This document shows, piece after piece, positions 25,097 through 34,687 of a stretch of 64,000 nucleotides of DNA. This DNA is from Tolumonas sp008015085. Its GTDB lineage: Bacteria > Pseudomonadota > Gammaproteobacteria > Enterobacterales > Aeromonadaceae. Below the pieces are notes generated by a model. The model was not told the DNA's origin. It saw only the letters and a list, made by a program, of their open reading frames with translations, and ran no database searches. Location: contig JAJUJX010000007.1 in NCBI GenBank assembly GCA_029265125.1, forward strand, positions 91,598 to 155,597. Reading direction: 5' to 3'. The first letter of the stretch is position 1. Each line of letters begins with the position of its first letter. The translations under genes and the position numbers were made by a program.

Positions 25097-26733
25097 TATC
25101 GGGCTTTCCTCGGCTGTGGATCATCGTGGGCATCTGGCTGGAACAGTAGCGCATTGGGTTTTTCATTCAGTGTGCGCGCCATTGGTTGTATTTCACGCAG
25201 CACTCGGTTGAGTGACTGAATAGAGCGGTTCAATTCGCCGTAGGCCGGTGAATTGGCTGATAACCCCTGGAGTGTCGTTTGCATTTCAGCCAGCGTTTTT
25301 TGCAGGTCGGCAGGGAGCTGTTGTGTACTCTGTAAGGTGGCGATTTTATCCATGCTGGCACTGACTTTACGGACATTCGCCATCGCGGCTTCTGTTTCAG
25401 TCAGCATGGTTTGCGCCTTGAACAGCACATTTTCAATATCCAGTTTGTTGAATTTATTCAGCAGCTGAACAATTTGTTGTTCAATTCGGGCTAAACCACC
25501 GGGCGCAGTCGGTAAAGTATGATAGTTCGCCAGTTCACCTAGTCCTGCTGGTTTAGGCAGATCTGGGTAGAAGTTGAGATCCACATATAGTCCGCCAGTC
25601 AGCAAATTGCCAGGTCGCAGTGATGCGCGTAACCCTTGCTTGATGGCCGTTGCGAATTCTTTTTCCCAGTTAGGTAGTTGATCCTTATCCATGTCACTGC
25701 GGATCCGGCCTGGTTCAATACGAATGAGTACCGGGATCTGTTTTGATTTCACCGTCAGTAAATCATTGCCAGGAATAAAGTAAGGTACAGACAGAACCCG
25801 GCCTATTTGAATGCCCCGGTATTCTACCGGTGCTCCTGGATTCAGCCCGCGTACCGAGTCATCAAATAGCAGGATATAATCGACTTTGTCCGGATAACGA
25901 CGAATAGTACTACTGTCTTCATCAGCATAGAGACTGAATGAACGGTAGCTTTTGACTGGTTCGCCTAACTCCCAGCCAGCTGGAATGCTGAAACTAACTC
26001 CACCGGAGAGAATGGTTTCCAGTGTTCCGGATTTGATTTTAATGCCATCTGTCGCTGCTTGCAGCTGAACACCCTGATTCAGCCAGAAGCGGGTATTGGT
26101 GGTCACTAGTGCGTCATACGGTGCCTGAATAAACAGCTGGTAACGCATCAGGCGGGAATCTGATTTAAATTCGGCCTGCTCTACCCGGCCCACAGTAAAA
26201 CCGCGGTATAACACCGGATCACCGATAGCTAATGCACTGTCTTGTTCACTCGTCAGCTCGATGCGTAAGCCGGGCGCATTAGCTGGTGTTACAGGCGGTG
26301 TATCAAGCACGGTAAATTCCAGCTTATGCTCTTTGCTTTTACCCGGTTGCAATTCCAGATAAGAACCGGACAACAAGGTGTTTAGACCGGAAATACCACT
26401 TTTACCGATCCGGGGTTTGACTACCCAAAAACGGGTATCTTCGAGTAATAAAGGCTCAGCTTCGACATTCATTTGCGCTGTCACAATGACATGTTTCAGG
26501 TCGTCATCAAGATGCACTGTTTGTACTTTGCCTATTTCCACGCTGCGGGTTTTGATCGGGGTTTTTCCCGGCTCAATGCCTTCCGCATTATCCAGTTCCA
26601 GCGTGATCAGCGGACCCTGACTGTTTATGGTGGTGATGACCATCCACAAACCAATACTGGCAGCAACGATAGGGATCAGCCAGATAGGAGAGATGCGTTG
26701 CAACTTTTTGATTTTAGCGTAGTTATTCGACAC
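25096..26733 (-). CDS. pqiB: PqiB, MCE-domain lipid-transport protein
   Basis: This protein has one N-terminal membrane helix (I-S-P-I-W-L-I-P-I-V-A-A). Three MCE domains follow, then a long helical C-terminus that forms the needle of the PqiB syringe. It carries lipids across the periplasm between PqiA and PqiC. I set the start at the GTG at 26733 (545 residues). AAGGTG lies 9 bases upstream and E. coli PqiB is 546 residues. A longer frame to 26802 adds residues that do not look like PqiB. The chosen start overlaps pqiA by 11 bases. Confidence 0.93.
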   Translation of the reverse strand: MSNNYAKIKKLQRISPIWLIPIVAASIGLWMVITTINSQGPLITLELDNAEGIEPGKTPIKTRSVEIGKVQTVHLDDDLKHVIVTAQMNVEAEPLLLEDTRFWVVKPRIGKSGISGLNTLLSGSYLELQPGKSKEHKLEFTVLDTPPVTPANAPGLRIELTSEQDSALAIGDPVLYRGFTVGRVEQAEFKSDSRLMRYQLFIQAPYDALVTTNTRFWLNQGVQLQAATDGIKIKSGTLETILSGGVSFSIPAGWELGEPVKSYRSFSLYADEDSSTIRRYPDKVDYILLFDDSVRGLNPGAPVEYRGIQIGRVLSVPYFIPGNDLLTVKSKQIPVLIRIEPGRIRSDMDKDQLPNWEKEFATAIKQGLRASLRPGNLLTGGLYVDLNFYPDLPKPAGLGELANYHTLPTAPGGLARIEQQIVQLLNKFNKLDIENVLFKAQTMLTETEAAMANVRKVSASMDKIATLQSTQQLPADLQKTLAEMQTTLQGLSANSPAYGELNRSIQSLNRVLREIQPMARTLNEKPNALLFQPDAHDDPQPRKAR

Positions 26734-28024
26734 TATCTGATGCACCTTTAGATTCCGGTTGAGTGGTATCGGCTTCGTTATCCCACAATAGCCGTGGGTC
26801 AAAGCTCATGGCGGATAACATGGTCAATACTACCACACCGGCAAACGCCAGCGCGGCGGTTCCGGGATAAACTGACATTAGTTTTCCCATTCGTATCAGT
26901 GCGGCCAGGATGGCGACAACAAAAACGTCAACCATCGACCAACGGCCAATAAATTCGGTCAACCGGTATAGTCGGGTGCGGCCACGGCGGTGATGTTCCC
27001 GGTTGGTATAAACACTCCAGCAGAGCCAGATAATTGCCAGCATTTTTACGATCGGCACCAAAATACTGGCAATAAATATAATTAAAGCAACCGGATAAGA
27101 GCCCATATCCCAGAGCAGAACGATGCCACCGAGGATCGTGGAGTAGGTCTGTTGTCCGAGGCTTTCTGTCACCATGATTGGTAAAATATTGGCAGGAACA
27201 TAAAGGACGGCTGCGGTAAATAGCAGCGCCAGCGTCCATTGCAGGCTATTCGGTTTGCGGGCGTGTAAAACAGTATGGCATCGTGGGCAGTGGCGGTTTT
27301 TAAGTGAAACCAAACCATGACAGGCATGGCACAGAGTCAGGTTTTGATCGATGGCTCTGCCACTGGGAATAGGTGACTGACGCAGATGGACCGGTCCGCT
27401 TTGGTGCAACCAGAGCCAGTCACGATCAATGGCACTGAACGCTTTCAGCATCGAGAGTGAAAACAGCACATAAGCCCAGAAACTGTAGCCAAGTTCAATA
27501 TCTGCCAGAGAGGCGATTTTAATCAGACTGACCAGCACTCCAATCAGAAACACTTCGACCATACACCATGGGATCAGTCGAAATAGCCATAAAGTATAGC
27601 GTTTGCGCAGGCGTTTTCCCCGCCAATGCCCGAGTCGGGAATAAATCAGACAAATCAACATCAGACAAATCGCGGGTAGAATCTGCATAAACAGATAGAC
27701 CGTTAATGCCAGTGCCGGATGTTGTTCTTCCAGTAGCGTGGTAGCGGTCTGATACAGCGTCATATCCTGATGAATGCCTTTGACTGCCATACCAAGAAAA
27801 GGGAAAAAATTACTGCAAAACAGCATGATGAGTGCTGTGATGCTATAAATCATCGGCTGCAGTCTGGCCTGTGTAGGCAAAGAACGGATTTTATGCTCAC
27901 AACGGGGACAAACTGCTTGTTCGCCGGGTTGCAGTGGTGGCACGACCATAATCCAGTCGCATTCATGGCAAGCGGTATATTGTACAGCAGGTGAAAAATA
28001 ATGGCTGCGACGATGGCGCTTCAT
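26723..28024 (-). CDS. pqiA: PqiA integral membrane protein
   Basis: This 433-residue protein holds two copies of the PqiA domain. Each copy starts with a zinc-ribbon-like cysteine set (C-H-E-C-D...C-P-R-C near residues 18-41, and C-H-A-C...C-P-R-C near 231-252). Each copy is followed by about four membrane helices. PqiA is the inner-membrane component of the PqiABC trafficking system. In E. coli the operon responds to paraquat through SoxRS, but I do not see a clear SoxS site here. It is the first gene of pqiABC. Confidence 0.94.
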   Translation of the reverse strand: MKRHRRSHYFSPAVQYTACHECDWIMVVPPLQPGEQAVCPRCEHKIRSLPTQARLQPMIYSITALIMLFCSNFFPFLGMAVKGIHQDMTLYQTATTLLEEQHPALALTVYLFMQILPAICLMLICLIYSRLGHWRGKRLRKRYTLWLFRLIPWCMVEVFLIGVLVSLIKIASLADIELGYSFWAYVLFSLSMLKAFSAIDRDWLWLHQSGPVHLRQSPIPSGRAIDQNLTLCHACHGLVSLKNRHCPRCHTVLHARKPNSLQWTLALLFTAAVLYVPANILPIMVTESLGQQTYSTILGGIVLLWDMGSYPVALIIFIASILVPIVKMLAIIWLCWSVYTNREHHRRGRTRLYRLTEFIGRWSMVDVFVVAILAALIRMGKLMSVYPGTAALAFAGVVVLTMLSAMSFDPRLLWDNEADTTQPESKGASDSVE

Positions 28025-28125
28025 CAGGAATCGTTTCTGAGATAGTGAAGAACCAGTTTAGTGTAACGGTTAGTGTGGCGGGCGTGAACAATCAAGCCGT
28101 AATTATTATTTTCAACAAGATATGA

Positions 28126-28156
28126 AAAAGGCTGGCACATTGTGTACCAGCCTTTT
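28126..28156 (-). terminator. ilvC terminator
   Basis: A 10-bp stem (28126-28135 with 28147-28156) has an 11-base loop. Read on the minus strand it ends in T5, 27 bases past the ilvC stop. Confidence 0.85.
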
Positions 28157-28182
28157 GCTCCGATAGCATTAATCAGTAAAGA

Positions 28183-29667
28183 TTAACCGCCAACCGCGAT
28201 ACGCTTCATGTCTTTCATGTAACCGCGCAGAGTTTTACCAACCTGCTCGATTGGGTGATTGCGAATCGCTTCGTTCACCTGAACCAGAACAACGTTATCA
28301 ACACCGTTGTCTTTCACTGACAAACCTTTACCGATCACATCAGTACCAACTTTCGGCATGATGTGTTCTTTCAGCAATGGTACGGCTGCGTTCGCGAACA
28401 GGTAGTTACCGTATTCTGCAGTGTCAGAGATAACAACGTTCATTTCGTACAGACGTTTACGAGCAATGGTGTTTGCGATCAGTGGCAGTTCATGCAGTGA
28501 TTCGTAGTACGCTGATTCAGCAATGATGCCTGATTCAGTCATGGTTTCGAATGCCAGCTCAACGCCCGCTTTAACCATTGCAACCATCAGGATGCCGTTG
28601 TCGAAGTATTCTTGTTCAGCGATGGTACCGTCGAATGCTGGTGCGTTTTCGAATGCAGACGCACCCGTTTCTTCACGCCATCTGAACAGGTCAGCATCGT
28701 TATTTGCCCAGTCAGCCATCATGCCAGTTGAGAATGCGCCGCTGATGATGTCGTCCTGGTGTTTGCGGAACAGTGCACGCATCAGCACTTTCATTTCTTC
28801 AGCCAGTTCATAAGCACGCAGTTTCGCTGGGTTTGACAGACGATCCATCATGGCAGTGATACCGCCTTGTTTCAGCGCTTCGGTCACAGTTTCCCAACCG
28901 AATTGCAGCAGTTTACCTGCGTAACCTGCGTCGATGCCGTCAGCAACCATTTTTTCGTAACACAGGATAGAACCCGCCTGCAGCATACCACACAGAATGG
29001 TTTGCTCACCCATCAGGTCAGATTTAACTTCTGCAACGAAAGATGATTCCAGAACACCTGCACGATGACCGCCAGTTGCAGCAGCCCATGCTTTAGCAAT
29101 GGCTTGGCCTTCACCTTTCGGATCGTTTTCTGGGTGAACCGCGATCAGTGTTGGAACACCGAAACCACGTTTGTATTCTTCGCGAACTTCAGTGCCAGGG
29201 CATTTTGGTGCAACCATCACCACAGTCAGGTCTTTACGAATCTGAGTGCCTTCTTCAACGATGTTGAAGCCGTGAGAATAACCTAATGCAGCACCTTCTT
29301 TCATCAGAGGCATTACAGCTTTAACAACGCTGGTGTGCTGTTTGTCCGGAGTCAGGTTTACAACCAGATCCGCAGTTGGGATCAGCTCTTCGTAAGTACC
29401 GACTTTGAAGCCATTTTCAGAAGCTTGTTTGAATGATTTGCGTTTTTCCGCAATCGCTTCAGCACGCAGTGCGTAAGAAACATCCAGACCTGAGTCGCGC
29501 ATATTCAGACCCTGGTTCAGACCCTGAGCTCCACAGCCAACGATCACGATTTTTTTACCTTTCAGGAAATCGCAGCCGCTCGCGAATTCATCGCGTGCCA
29601 TAAAACGGCATTTGCCTAATTGTTCTAACTGTTGACGCAGATTCAGCGTGTTGAAGTAGTTAGCCAT
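28183..29667 (-). CDS. ilvC: Ketol-acid reductoisomerase (class II)
   Basis: This 494-residue enzyme of isoleucine/valine synthesis uses NADPH to convert acetolactate and acetohydroxybutyrate. It is nearly collinear with E. coli IlvC (start M-A-N-Y-F-N-T-L-N-L-R, cofactor loop G-C-G-A-Q-G-L-N-Q-G). The duplicated C-terminal domain marks the long class II type. I use the ATG at 29667, not the one at 29682, from alignment of the start. It is divergent from its regulator gene ilvY and separate from any other ilv gene in the window. Confidence 0.97.
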   Translation of the reverse strand: MANYFNTLNLRQQLEQLGKCRFMARDEFASGCDFLKGKKIVIVGCGAQGLNQGLNMRDSGLDVSYALRAEAIAEKRKSFKQASENGFKVGTYEELIPTADLVVNLTPDKQHTSVVKAVMPLMKEGAALGYSHGFNIVEEGTQIRKDLTVVMVAPKCPGTEVREEYKRGFGVPTLIAVHPENDPKGEGQAIAKAWAAATGGHRAGVLESSFVAEVKSDLMGEQTILCGMLQAGSILCYEKMVADGIDAGYAGKLLQFGWETVTEALKQGGITAMMDRLSNPAKLRAYELAEEMKVLMRALFRKHQDDIISGAFSTGMMADWANNDADLFRWREETGASAFENAPAFDGTIAEQEYFDNGILMVAMVKAGVELAFETMTESGIIAESAYYESLHELPLIANTIARKRLYEMNVVISDTAEYGNYLFANAAVPLLKEHIMPKVGTDVIGKGLSVKDNGVDNVVLVQVNEAIRNHPIEQVGKTLRGYMKDMKRIAVGG

Positions 29668-29790
29668 TGAGAATAGCTCCATCTATAAATTAATTTGCTG
29701 TGTGTTGTCTGATGACGGTCAGAGTCCGAAAACAGTACTACTATAAACGAGGTATTACATTGCTGGAAATGATATATTCGGAACAAAATA

Positions 29791-29805
29791 TTGCGTTTTT
29801 TGCAA
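29791..29805. promoter_or_regulatory. Candidate IlvY operator between ilvC and ilvY
   Basis: The dyad TTGC-N7-GCAA lies just upstream of ilvY in the 151-base ilvC-ilvY divergent spacer. IlvY binds such sites with acetolactate to activate ilvC and repress its own gene. The match is by symmetry and position only. Confidence 0.5.
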
Positions 29806-29818
29806 CGTGGAGTGGCTG

Positions 29819-30697
29819 ATGGATTTCCGGACTTTATCGTTATTTACACATTTAGCGCGTACGTTACATTTTGCCAATACCGCCAATCAGATGGCGGTGA
29901 GCCCGTCCACATTAAGCCGCGCAATGCAACGACTGGAACAGGAAACTGGGTGTGCCTTATTTGAACGGGATAACCGCAGTGTGGTACTGACCGCAGAAGG
30001 TCGTCGTTTGCTGGCTTCAGCCGAGAGCTGGCTGCAAGAATGGCATGAACTGCGCGATGATCTCCGGCATCCACGCGAGGCACTGCAAGGTCGGATCCGT
30101 GTATTCTGTTCCGTTACTGCCAGCTATTTTTTATTACCGGAAGTGCTGGGGCGATTCCGGCACCGTTACCCGCAACTGGAGCTCAAACTGGAAACCGGCG
30201 ATGCGGCACTGGCCGTAGATAAAGTGTTGCGGGAAGAAACGGACATTGCGATTGCGGCCCGGCCTGATGCACTGCCTGCACGTTTACAGTATTGTTTGTT
30301 GCAGCGTGTGCCGCTGGTGTTTATTGCCCCACGTAACAGTACCAACGTTAGTCAGTGGCTTAAAGATGGCGAACCGGACTGGTCACAAGTGCCATTGATT
30401 GTTTCGCAGCAGGGATTATCCAGAAAGCGCTGTGACCAATGGTTTCGCAATAAAGGGATCAGCCCCAATATCTATGCGGAGGTTGCTGGTAATGAAGCCA
30501 TTGTTAGCATGGTGACACTGGACTGTGGTATCGGTCTGGTGCCTGAGGCTGTTATTGAACACAGTCCTCTCGGTTCACAAGTGCGTGTAATACAACCAGT
30601 TCCGGCGCTGAAACCCTTTGAAGTGGGCTTTTGTGTGCTGAAAAGACGGCTTGATGAGCCATTGATCCAGGCATTCTGGCAAATGGTACAGCAATAA
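29819..30697 (+). CDS. ilvY: LysR-type activator IlvY
   Basis: This protein (292 residues from ATG 29819) has an N-terminal winged helix. The segment V-S-P-S-T-L-S-R-A-M-Q-R-L-E is the recognition region and closely matches E. coli IlvY. The effector domain carries F-C-S-V-T-A-S-Y and L-E-T-G-D-A-A in the IlvY pattern. It activates ilvC when acetolactate or acetohydroxybutyrate is present. GTG 29807 is an alternative start, but GGAG lies 6 bases before ATG 29819 and the start M-D-F-R-T-L fits the family. Confidence 0.94.
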   Translation: MDFRTLSLFTHLARTLHFANTANQMAVSPSTLSRAMQRLEQETGCALFERDNRSVVLTAEGRRLLASAESWLQEWHELRDDLRHPREALQGRIRVFCSVTASYFLLPEVLGRFRHRYPQLELKLETGDAALAVDKVLREETDIAIAARPDALPARLQYCLLQRVPLVFIAPRNSTNVSQWLKDGEPDWSQVPLIVSQQGLSRKRCDQWFRNKGISPNIYAEVAGNEAIVSMVTLDCGIGLVPEAVIEHSPLGSQVRVIQPVPALKPFEVGFCVLKRRLDEPLIQAFWQMVQQ

Positions 30698-30863
30698 ATG
30701 TTATCTGTCGCAAAATCAGAGGTTTCCATCTGCAGCAAATTTACTTGAAAAGGTGTAAACTGCGAATGAAATCATCGGCACTGTATGTACGTTTGTGGGG
30801 GCTCTATGAGGCGTATGTGCAGACAAAAAGTTTATTAACCGACTCTCAGGAAAAAGTGACACG

Positions 30864-32513
30864 ATGAAAAACATCAATCCAACCCAGACTAAAGCGTGGA
30901 AAGCGCTTGAAGCCCATTTCGCTGCGAATAAAGATCGCAAGCTGAGTGATCTGTTTGCTGCAGATCCAGCCCGTTTTGATAAGTTCTCTACCACTTTTAA
31001 AGATAATGTACTGGTGGATTACTCTAAAAACCTGATTACAGAGGAAACTCTGGAGTTGCTGATCGATCTGGCTCACGAAGTGGATCTGCGTGCTGGTATT
31101 GATGCCATGTTTAATGGTGAAAAAATCAACCGTACTGAAGGCCGTGCGGTGCTTCATACTGCATTGCGTAACCGTTCAAACCGTCCTGTCATGGTGGATG
31201 GCAAAGACGTGATGCCGGAAGTGAATGCCGTGCTGGCAAAAATTAAAATCTTCTGTGACAAAGTGATTTCCGGTGAGTGGAAAGGCTATACCGGTAAAGC
31301 CATTCAGCACGTTGTGAATATCGGTATCGGTGGTTCTGATTTAGGCCCGGTGATGATCACCGAAGCGCTGCGTCCGTTCAAAAACCATCTGGAAATGCAT
31401 TTTGTTTCCAACGTCGATGGTACTCACATCGCAGAAACCCTGAAGAAAGTTGATCCTGAAACCACTCTGTTCCTGGTTGCATCTAAAACTTTCACGACTC
31501 AGGAAACTATGACCAACGCGCACTCTGCGCGTGACTGGTTCCTGAAACATGCTGTTAGTGAAGCACATGTTGCGAAACATTTCGCTGCGCTGTCTACCAA
31601 CGGTAAGGCTGTATCTGAATTTGGTATTGATACTGCCAACATGTTTGAGTTCTGGGACTGGGTTGGTGGTCGTTACTCTTCATGGTCTGCCATCGGTATG
31701 CCTATCGCACTGTCTCTGGGTTTCGAAAAGTTCGAAGAACTGCTGGAAGGTGCGTTTGAGATGGATACCCATTTCGCCACTACTACTTTTGAACAAAATA
31801 TCCCTGTGCTGCTGGCATTGATTGGTCTGTGGTACAACAATTTTTACGAAGCTGAGTCAGAAGCTATTCTGCCGTATGACCAGTACATGCATCGCTTTGC
31901 TGCTTACTTCCAGCAGGGCAACATGGAATCAAATGGTAAGTATGTTGATCGTAATGGTAATGCTGTTGATTACCAGACTGGTCCAATCATTTGGGGTGAA
32001 CCAGGTACCAACGGTCAGCATGCATTTTATCAGCTGATCCATCAGGGCACTAAGCTGATCCCTTGTGATTTCCTGGCTCCTGCGATTACCCATAACCCTG
32101 TCGGCGATCACCATCCGAAACTGCTGGCAAACTTCTTTGCTCAGACTGAAGCTCTGGCTTTTGGTAAATCAAAAGAAGCGGTGGAAGCTGAATTCCTGGC
32201 TGCTGGCAAAACGCTGGAACAGGTTAAAGATTTGGTTCCATTCAAAGTCTTTGAAGGCAATCGTCCAACCAACTCCATCCTGTTCAAACAGATGACGCCA
32301 AAAACACTGGGCGCATTAATCGCGATGTACGAACACAAAATCTTTGTACAAGGTGTTATCTGGAACATCTTCAGCTTTGATCAGTGGGGTGTGGAGCTGG
32401 GTAAACAGCTGGCGAACAAGATCCTGCCTGAACTGAATACTGATGCGGCAGTTACCAGCCATGACAGCTCAACTAATGGTCTGATCAATACCTGGAAAGC
32501 TTGGAAAGCCTGA
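30864..32513 (+). CDS. pgi: Glucose-6-phosphate isomerase
   Basis: This 549-residue enzyme interconverts glucose-6-phosphate and fructose-6-phosphate. Signature segments are D-W-V-G-G-R-Y-S-S-W-S-A near residue 270, the E-G-N-R-P-T-N-S loop and S-F-D-Q-W-G-V-E-L-G-K near 505. The size matches E. coli Pgi exactly. It is monocistronic, with its own 166-base upstream spacer and a strong terminator at 32533-32555. It supplies fructose-6-phosphate, the substrate of GlmS encoded further along the window. Confidence 0.98.
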   Translation: MKNINPTQTKAWKALEAHFAANKDRKLSDLFAADPARFDKFSTTFKDNVLVDYSKNLITEETLELLIDLAHEVDLRAGIDAMFNGEKINRTEGRAVLHTALRNRSNRPVMVDGKDVMPEVNAVLAKIKIFCDKVISGEWKGYTGKAIQHVVNIGIGGSDLGPVMITEALRPFKNHLEMHFVSNVDGTHIAETLKKVDPETTLFLVASKTFTTQETMTNAHSARDWFLKHAVSEAHVAKHFAALSTNGKAVSEFGIDTANMFEFWDWVGGRYSSWSAIGMPIALSLGFEKFEELLEGAFEMDTHFATTTFEQNIPVLLALIGLWYNNFYEAESEAILPYDQYMHRFAAYFQQGNMESNGKYVDRNGNAVDYQTGPIIWGEPGTNGQHAFYQLIHQGTKLIPCDFLAPAITHNPVGDHHPKLLANFFAQTEALAFGKSKEAVEAEFLAAGKTLEQVKDLVPFKVFEGNRPTNSILFKQMTPKTLGALIAMYEHKIFVQGVIWNIFSFDQWGVELGKQLANKILPELNTDAAVTSHDSSTNGLINTWKAWKA

Positions 32514-32532
32514 TCTTTCTGGGTAGTCGGAG

Positions 32533-32555
32533 AACCCCTTCCATGCGAAGGGGTT
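32533..32555 (+). terminator. pgi terminator
   Basis: A perfect 9-bp stem (32533-32541 with 32547-32555) has a five-base loop and runs into a tract of T. It is convergent with the GGDEF gene. Confidence 0.92.
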
Positions 32556-32564
32556 TTTTTTAAA

Positions 32565-34220
32565 TCAGACAGATACCTGTTCTGCGACTAAGGTCAGATT
32601 ACTTTCTCCATTAAATAGAATTACCTGATTCCGACCGCTGTTTTTTGCTTTATATAACGCGGTATCTGCCCGGATCAGTGAAGCTTCCGCAACCAAATCA
32701 TTATCAGCTACACAAGAAATACCAAAACTGGCTGTCATCATGAGTGGAGAATCTGCTGAATTGCCTAATTGAAACGGTGCATTATTGATGCATTTTTGCA
32801 ATGCTTCAGTTCTTTTTTTTGCTTCCAGTGGCGATGTTTCCGGCATCAGAATGGCAAATTCTTCACCACCAATACGGGCTAATACATCAGTTTTACGGAT
32901 GTGATCACGCAGACGCCAGGCAAATTCAGTTAAAACATGATCGCCGGCCGGATGGCCATAGGTGTCATTAATATGTTTAAACCAGTCAATGTCTACCATC
33001 ACAACACAAAACGGATGCCGATAGCGTAAATAGCGCTGGAACTCTTTATTCAATTGCTGGTCAAACGCCCGTCGGTTAGCGAGTCCGGTCAAGGCATCAG
33101 TTTCAGAAAGATGGCGCAGTTGTTCCTCTGCGCTTTGACGAGCCGTTATTTCTCTGACTAATCGTCGGTTCGTGCGATATATCCAGCTGGCGATACCGGC
33201 CAGCAGTAACGCAATCACTGAGGTGATGGTAGCAATCTGCAGATAGCGCAGCAGGTTTTGCTGATAGTTATCCGGGGTATAGATGAAGCTATCCAGTATT
33301 TTGTCATCAATAATACGATTATGCTCGGTCATGATCTCTGCAATCCGCAACCAACGACCGGGATTCATATGACCAATTTCAATGATGTCTGGTTGCATCA
33401 GATTCCACATTGCCCGTGCTTCAAAACGCAGGTGCTCACGGCTTTTTTGTGGCGCATATTTGTTAACTATCAGATCAATAATTTCATCCGGGTGCGCCAT
33501 CGCATAGCGCCAGCCATCCATACTGGCTTTCCGAAATGCTTCTACCCGTTCAGGATTATTTTGCAGTTCAGCCTGAGAAGTGAAAAGCACATCACCATAA
33601 AAATCAATACCATAAGTACGAGGGTCTATGATGCGGTAAGGAATGCCTTTTTGCTCCAGCAAAAAAGGCTCATTAGTTACATAAGCATCATAGGCATCAA
33701 TTTTCCCGTCAATTAGCGGTTGTAGATCGAAAATCGTCTGGGTTAGATTCAACTTTTTCGGGTCGATACCTTCCGCTCGAAAAGGCTCTAGTAGCTCCAG
33801 ACTTTCACTGAGTGGAAACACGGTCATTAATCGCTTATTCACCATATCGTGAATACTGCGGATGCCGGATTTTTCCAGAACAAGCCAACTTACTGCGGAA
33901 TGTTGCAATGTTGCTGCCAATGCAACGACAGGTTTACCATTGAGATAATCAAGTACCAGACCGGAGTTGGAAATACCGAATTGGGCATCGCCACTAACAA
34001 CAGCATCAACTGGGGAAACAAACGAACCGTTATAACCATTAGGCCGCAATATCACATCCAGTCCGGCTTCTTTATAAAAGCCTTTTTCCAGCGCCGCGTA
34101 GTAACCAGCAAATTGAAACTGATTAACCCATTTCAGCTGTACAACTATTTTTTCCGAAGCTGTCACCGTTTCACTGAAACAAATAATCAGCAGGAATGCT
34201 ATATACCGGTATCCCGCCAT
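32565..34220 (-). CDS. Membrane diguanylate cyclase with NMT1/THI5-like periplasmic sensor
   Basis: This 551-residue protein has a signal peptide (about 1-21). An ABC-type binding domain of the NMT1/THI5 group follows (Q-L-K-W-V-N-Q-F-Q-F-A-G-Y-Y-A-A-L near residue 28, to about 310). One membrane helix (about 325-345) precedes a C-terminal GGDEF domain. The active site is G-G-E-E-F, and an R-K-T-D (RxxD) product-inhibition site lies five residues before it, so the cyclase should be active and feedback-inhibited. The sensor domain resembles thiamine-precursor or sulfonate binding proteins, so the ligand may be a small nutrient. It stands alone, with no transporter genes. Confidence 0.9.
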   Translation of the reverse strand: MAGYRYIAFLLIICFSETVTASEKIVVQLKWVNQFQFAGYYAALEKGFYKEAGLDVILRPNGYNGSFVSPVDAVVSGDAQFGISNSGLVLDYLNGKPVVALAATLQHSAVSWLVLEKSGIRSIHDMVNKRLMTVFPLSESLELLEPFRAEGIDPKKLNLTQTIFDLQPLIDGKIDAYDAYVTNEPFLLEQKGIPYRIIDPRTYGIDFYGDVLFTSQAELQNNPERVEAFRKASMDGWRYAMAHPDEIIDLIVNKYAPQKSREHLRFEARAMWNLMQPDIIEIGHMNPGRWLRIAEIMTEHNRIIDDKILDSFIYTPDNYQQNLLRYLQIATITSVIALLLAGIASWIYRTNRRLVREITARQSAEEQLRHLSETDALTGLANRRAFDQQLNKEFQRYLRYRHPFCVVMVDIDWFKHINDTYGHPAGDHVLTEFAWRLRDHIRKTDVLARIGGEEFAILMPETSPLEAKKRTEALQKCINNAPFQLGNSADSPLMMTASFGISCVADNDLVAEASLIRADTALYKAKNSGRNQVILFNGESNLTLVAEQVSV

Positions 34221-34385
34221 TGATAAATCCTTATTCTTAATTCTTATTTTTTACTGATTTCAGTAAGAATCATATTCCTTAGAAACAGTATAGATAGCTG
34301 AGGTAACAAACAGGAATAAGAACAACAGATTTATTCAGGCTAGTAATAGCTCAAAATGGATTCTATTGAGTATTTTTTGCAAAAT

Positions 34386-34401
34386 TGTGATCCGCATCAC
34401 C
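34386..34401. promoter_or_regulatory. CRP-like site 1 upstream of mtlA
   Basis: TGTGA-N6-TCACC is one mismatch from the CRP core TGTGA-N6-TCACA. Confidence 0.7.
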
Positions 34402-34430
34402 ATTGATGGTGAGGTTGAATTTGAGTGAAT

Positions 34431-34446
34431 AGTGATGCAGGTCACA
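34431..34446. promoter_or_regulatory. CRP-like site 2 upstream of mtlA
   Basis: AGTGA-N6-TCACA is one mismatch from the CRP core. It is centred 45 bases from site 1. Confidence 0.7.
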
Positions 34447-34504
34447 AAAAGAGGGGTGTTTGCGGCACTCAGATGAATAATTCATCAATTAAGGGCTGTA
34501 TTTG

Positions 34505-34520
34505 TGTGACGTGGATCACG
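34505..34520. promoter_or_regulatory. CRP-like site 3 upstream of mtlA
   Basis: TGTGA-N6-TCACG is one mismatch from the CRP core. E. coli mtlA also carries several CRP sites, which supports catabolite control here. Confidence 0.7.
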
Positions 34521-34687
34521 CACAAACAAGCCTGCACTGGGCGAATAATTGATGACCTTCACAAAACGCCCCGTTCTCAACCCGATTTTCAGGGAAAGTG
34601 GTAGATTTATTAGTGAGACAACAAATCACGGATCGGCAAATCCGTTACCACAATCCATCATTAATCAGGCATCGAACGGGGTGTTTT

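Larger units (their letters stand above)
34221..34687. other. 467-base non-coding spacer upstream of mtlA
   Basis: This divergent spacer lies between the GGDEF gene and mtlA. It holds three CRP-like sites (34386-34401, 34431-34446, 34505-34520) and a 15-base near-perfect dyad at 34472-34486. I find no convincing gene in it. An open frame leading into mtlA from 34598 is an extension and not a start. Confidence 0.7.

Noticed and set aside
26734..26802. Longer PqiB start
   Set aside because: The GTG at 26733 has a good ribosome-binding site and gives the normal family length.
34598..34687. N-terminal extension of MtlA from an upstream start
   Set aside because: The added 30 residues do not match MtlA, whose conserved start begins at the ATG at 34688.
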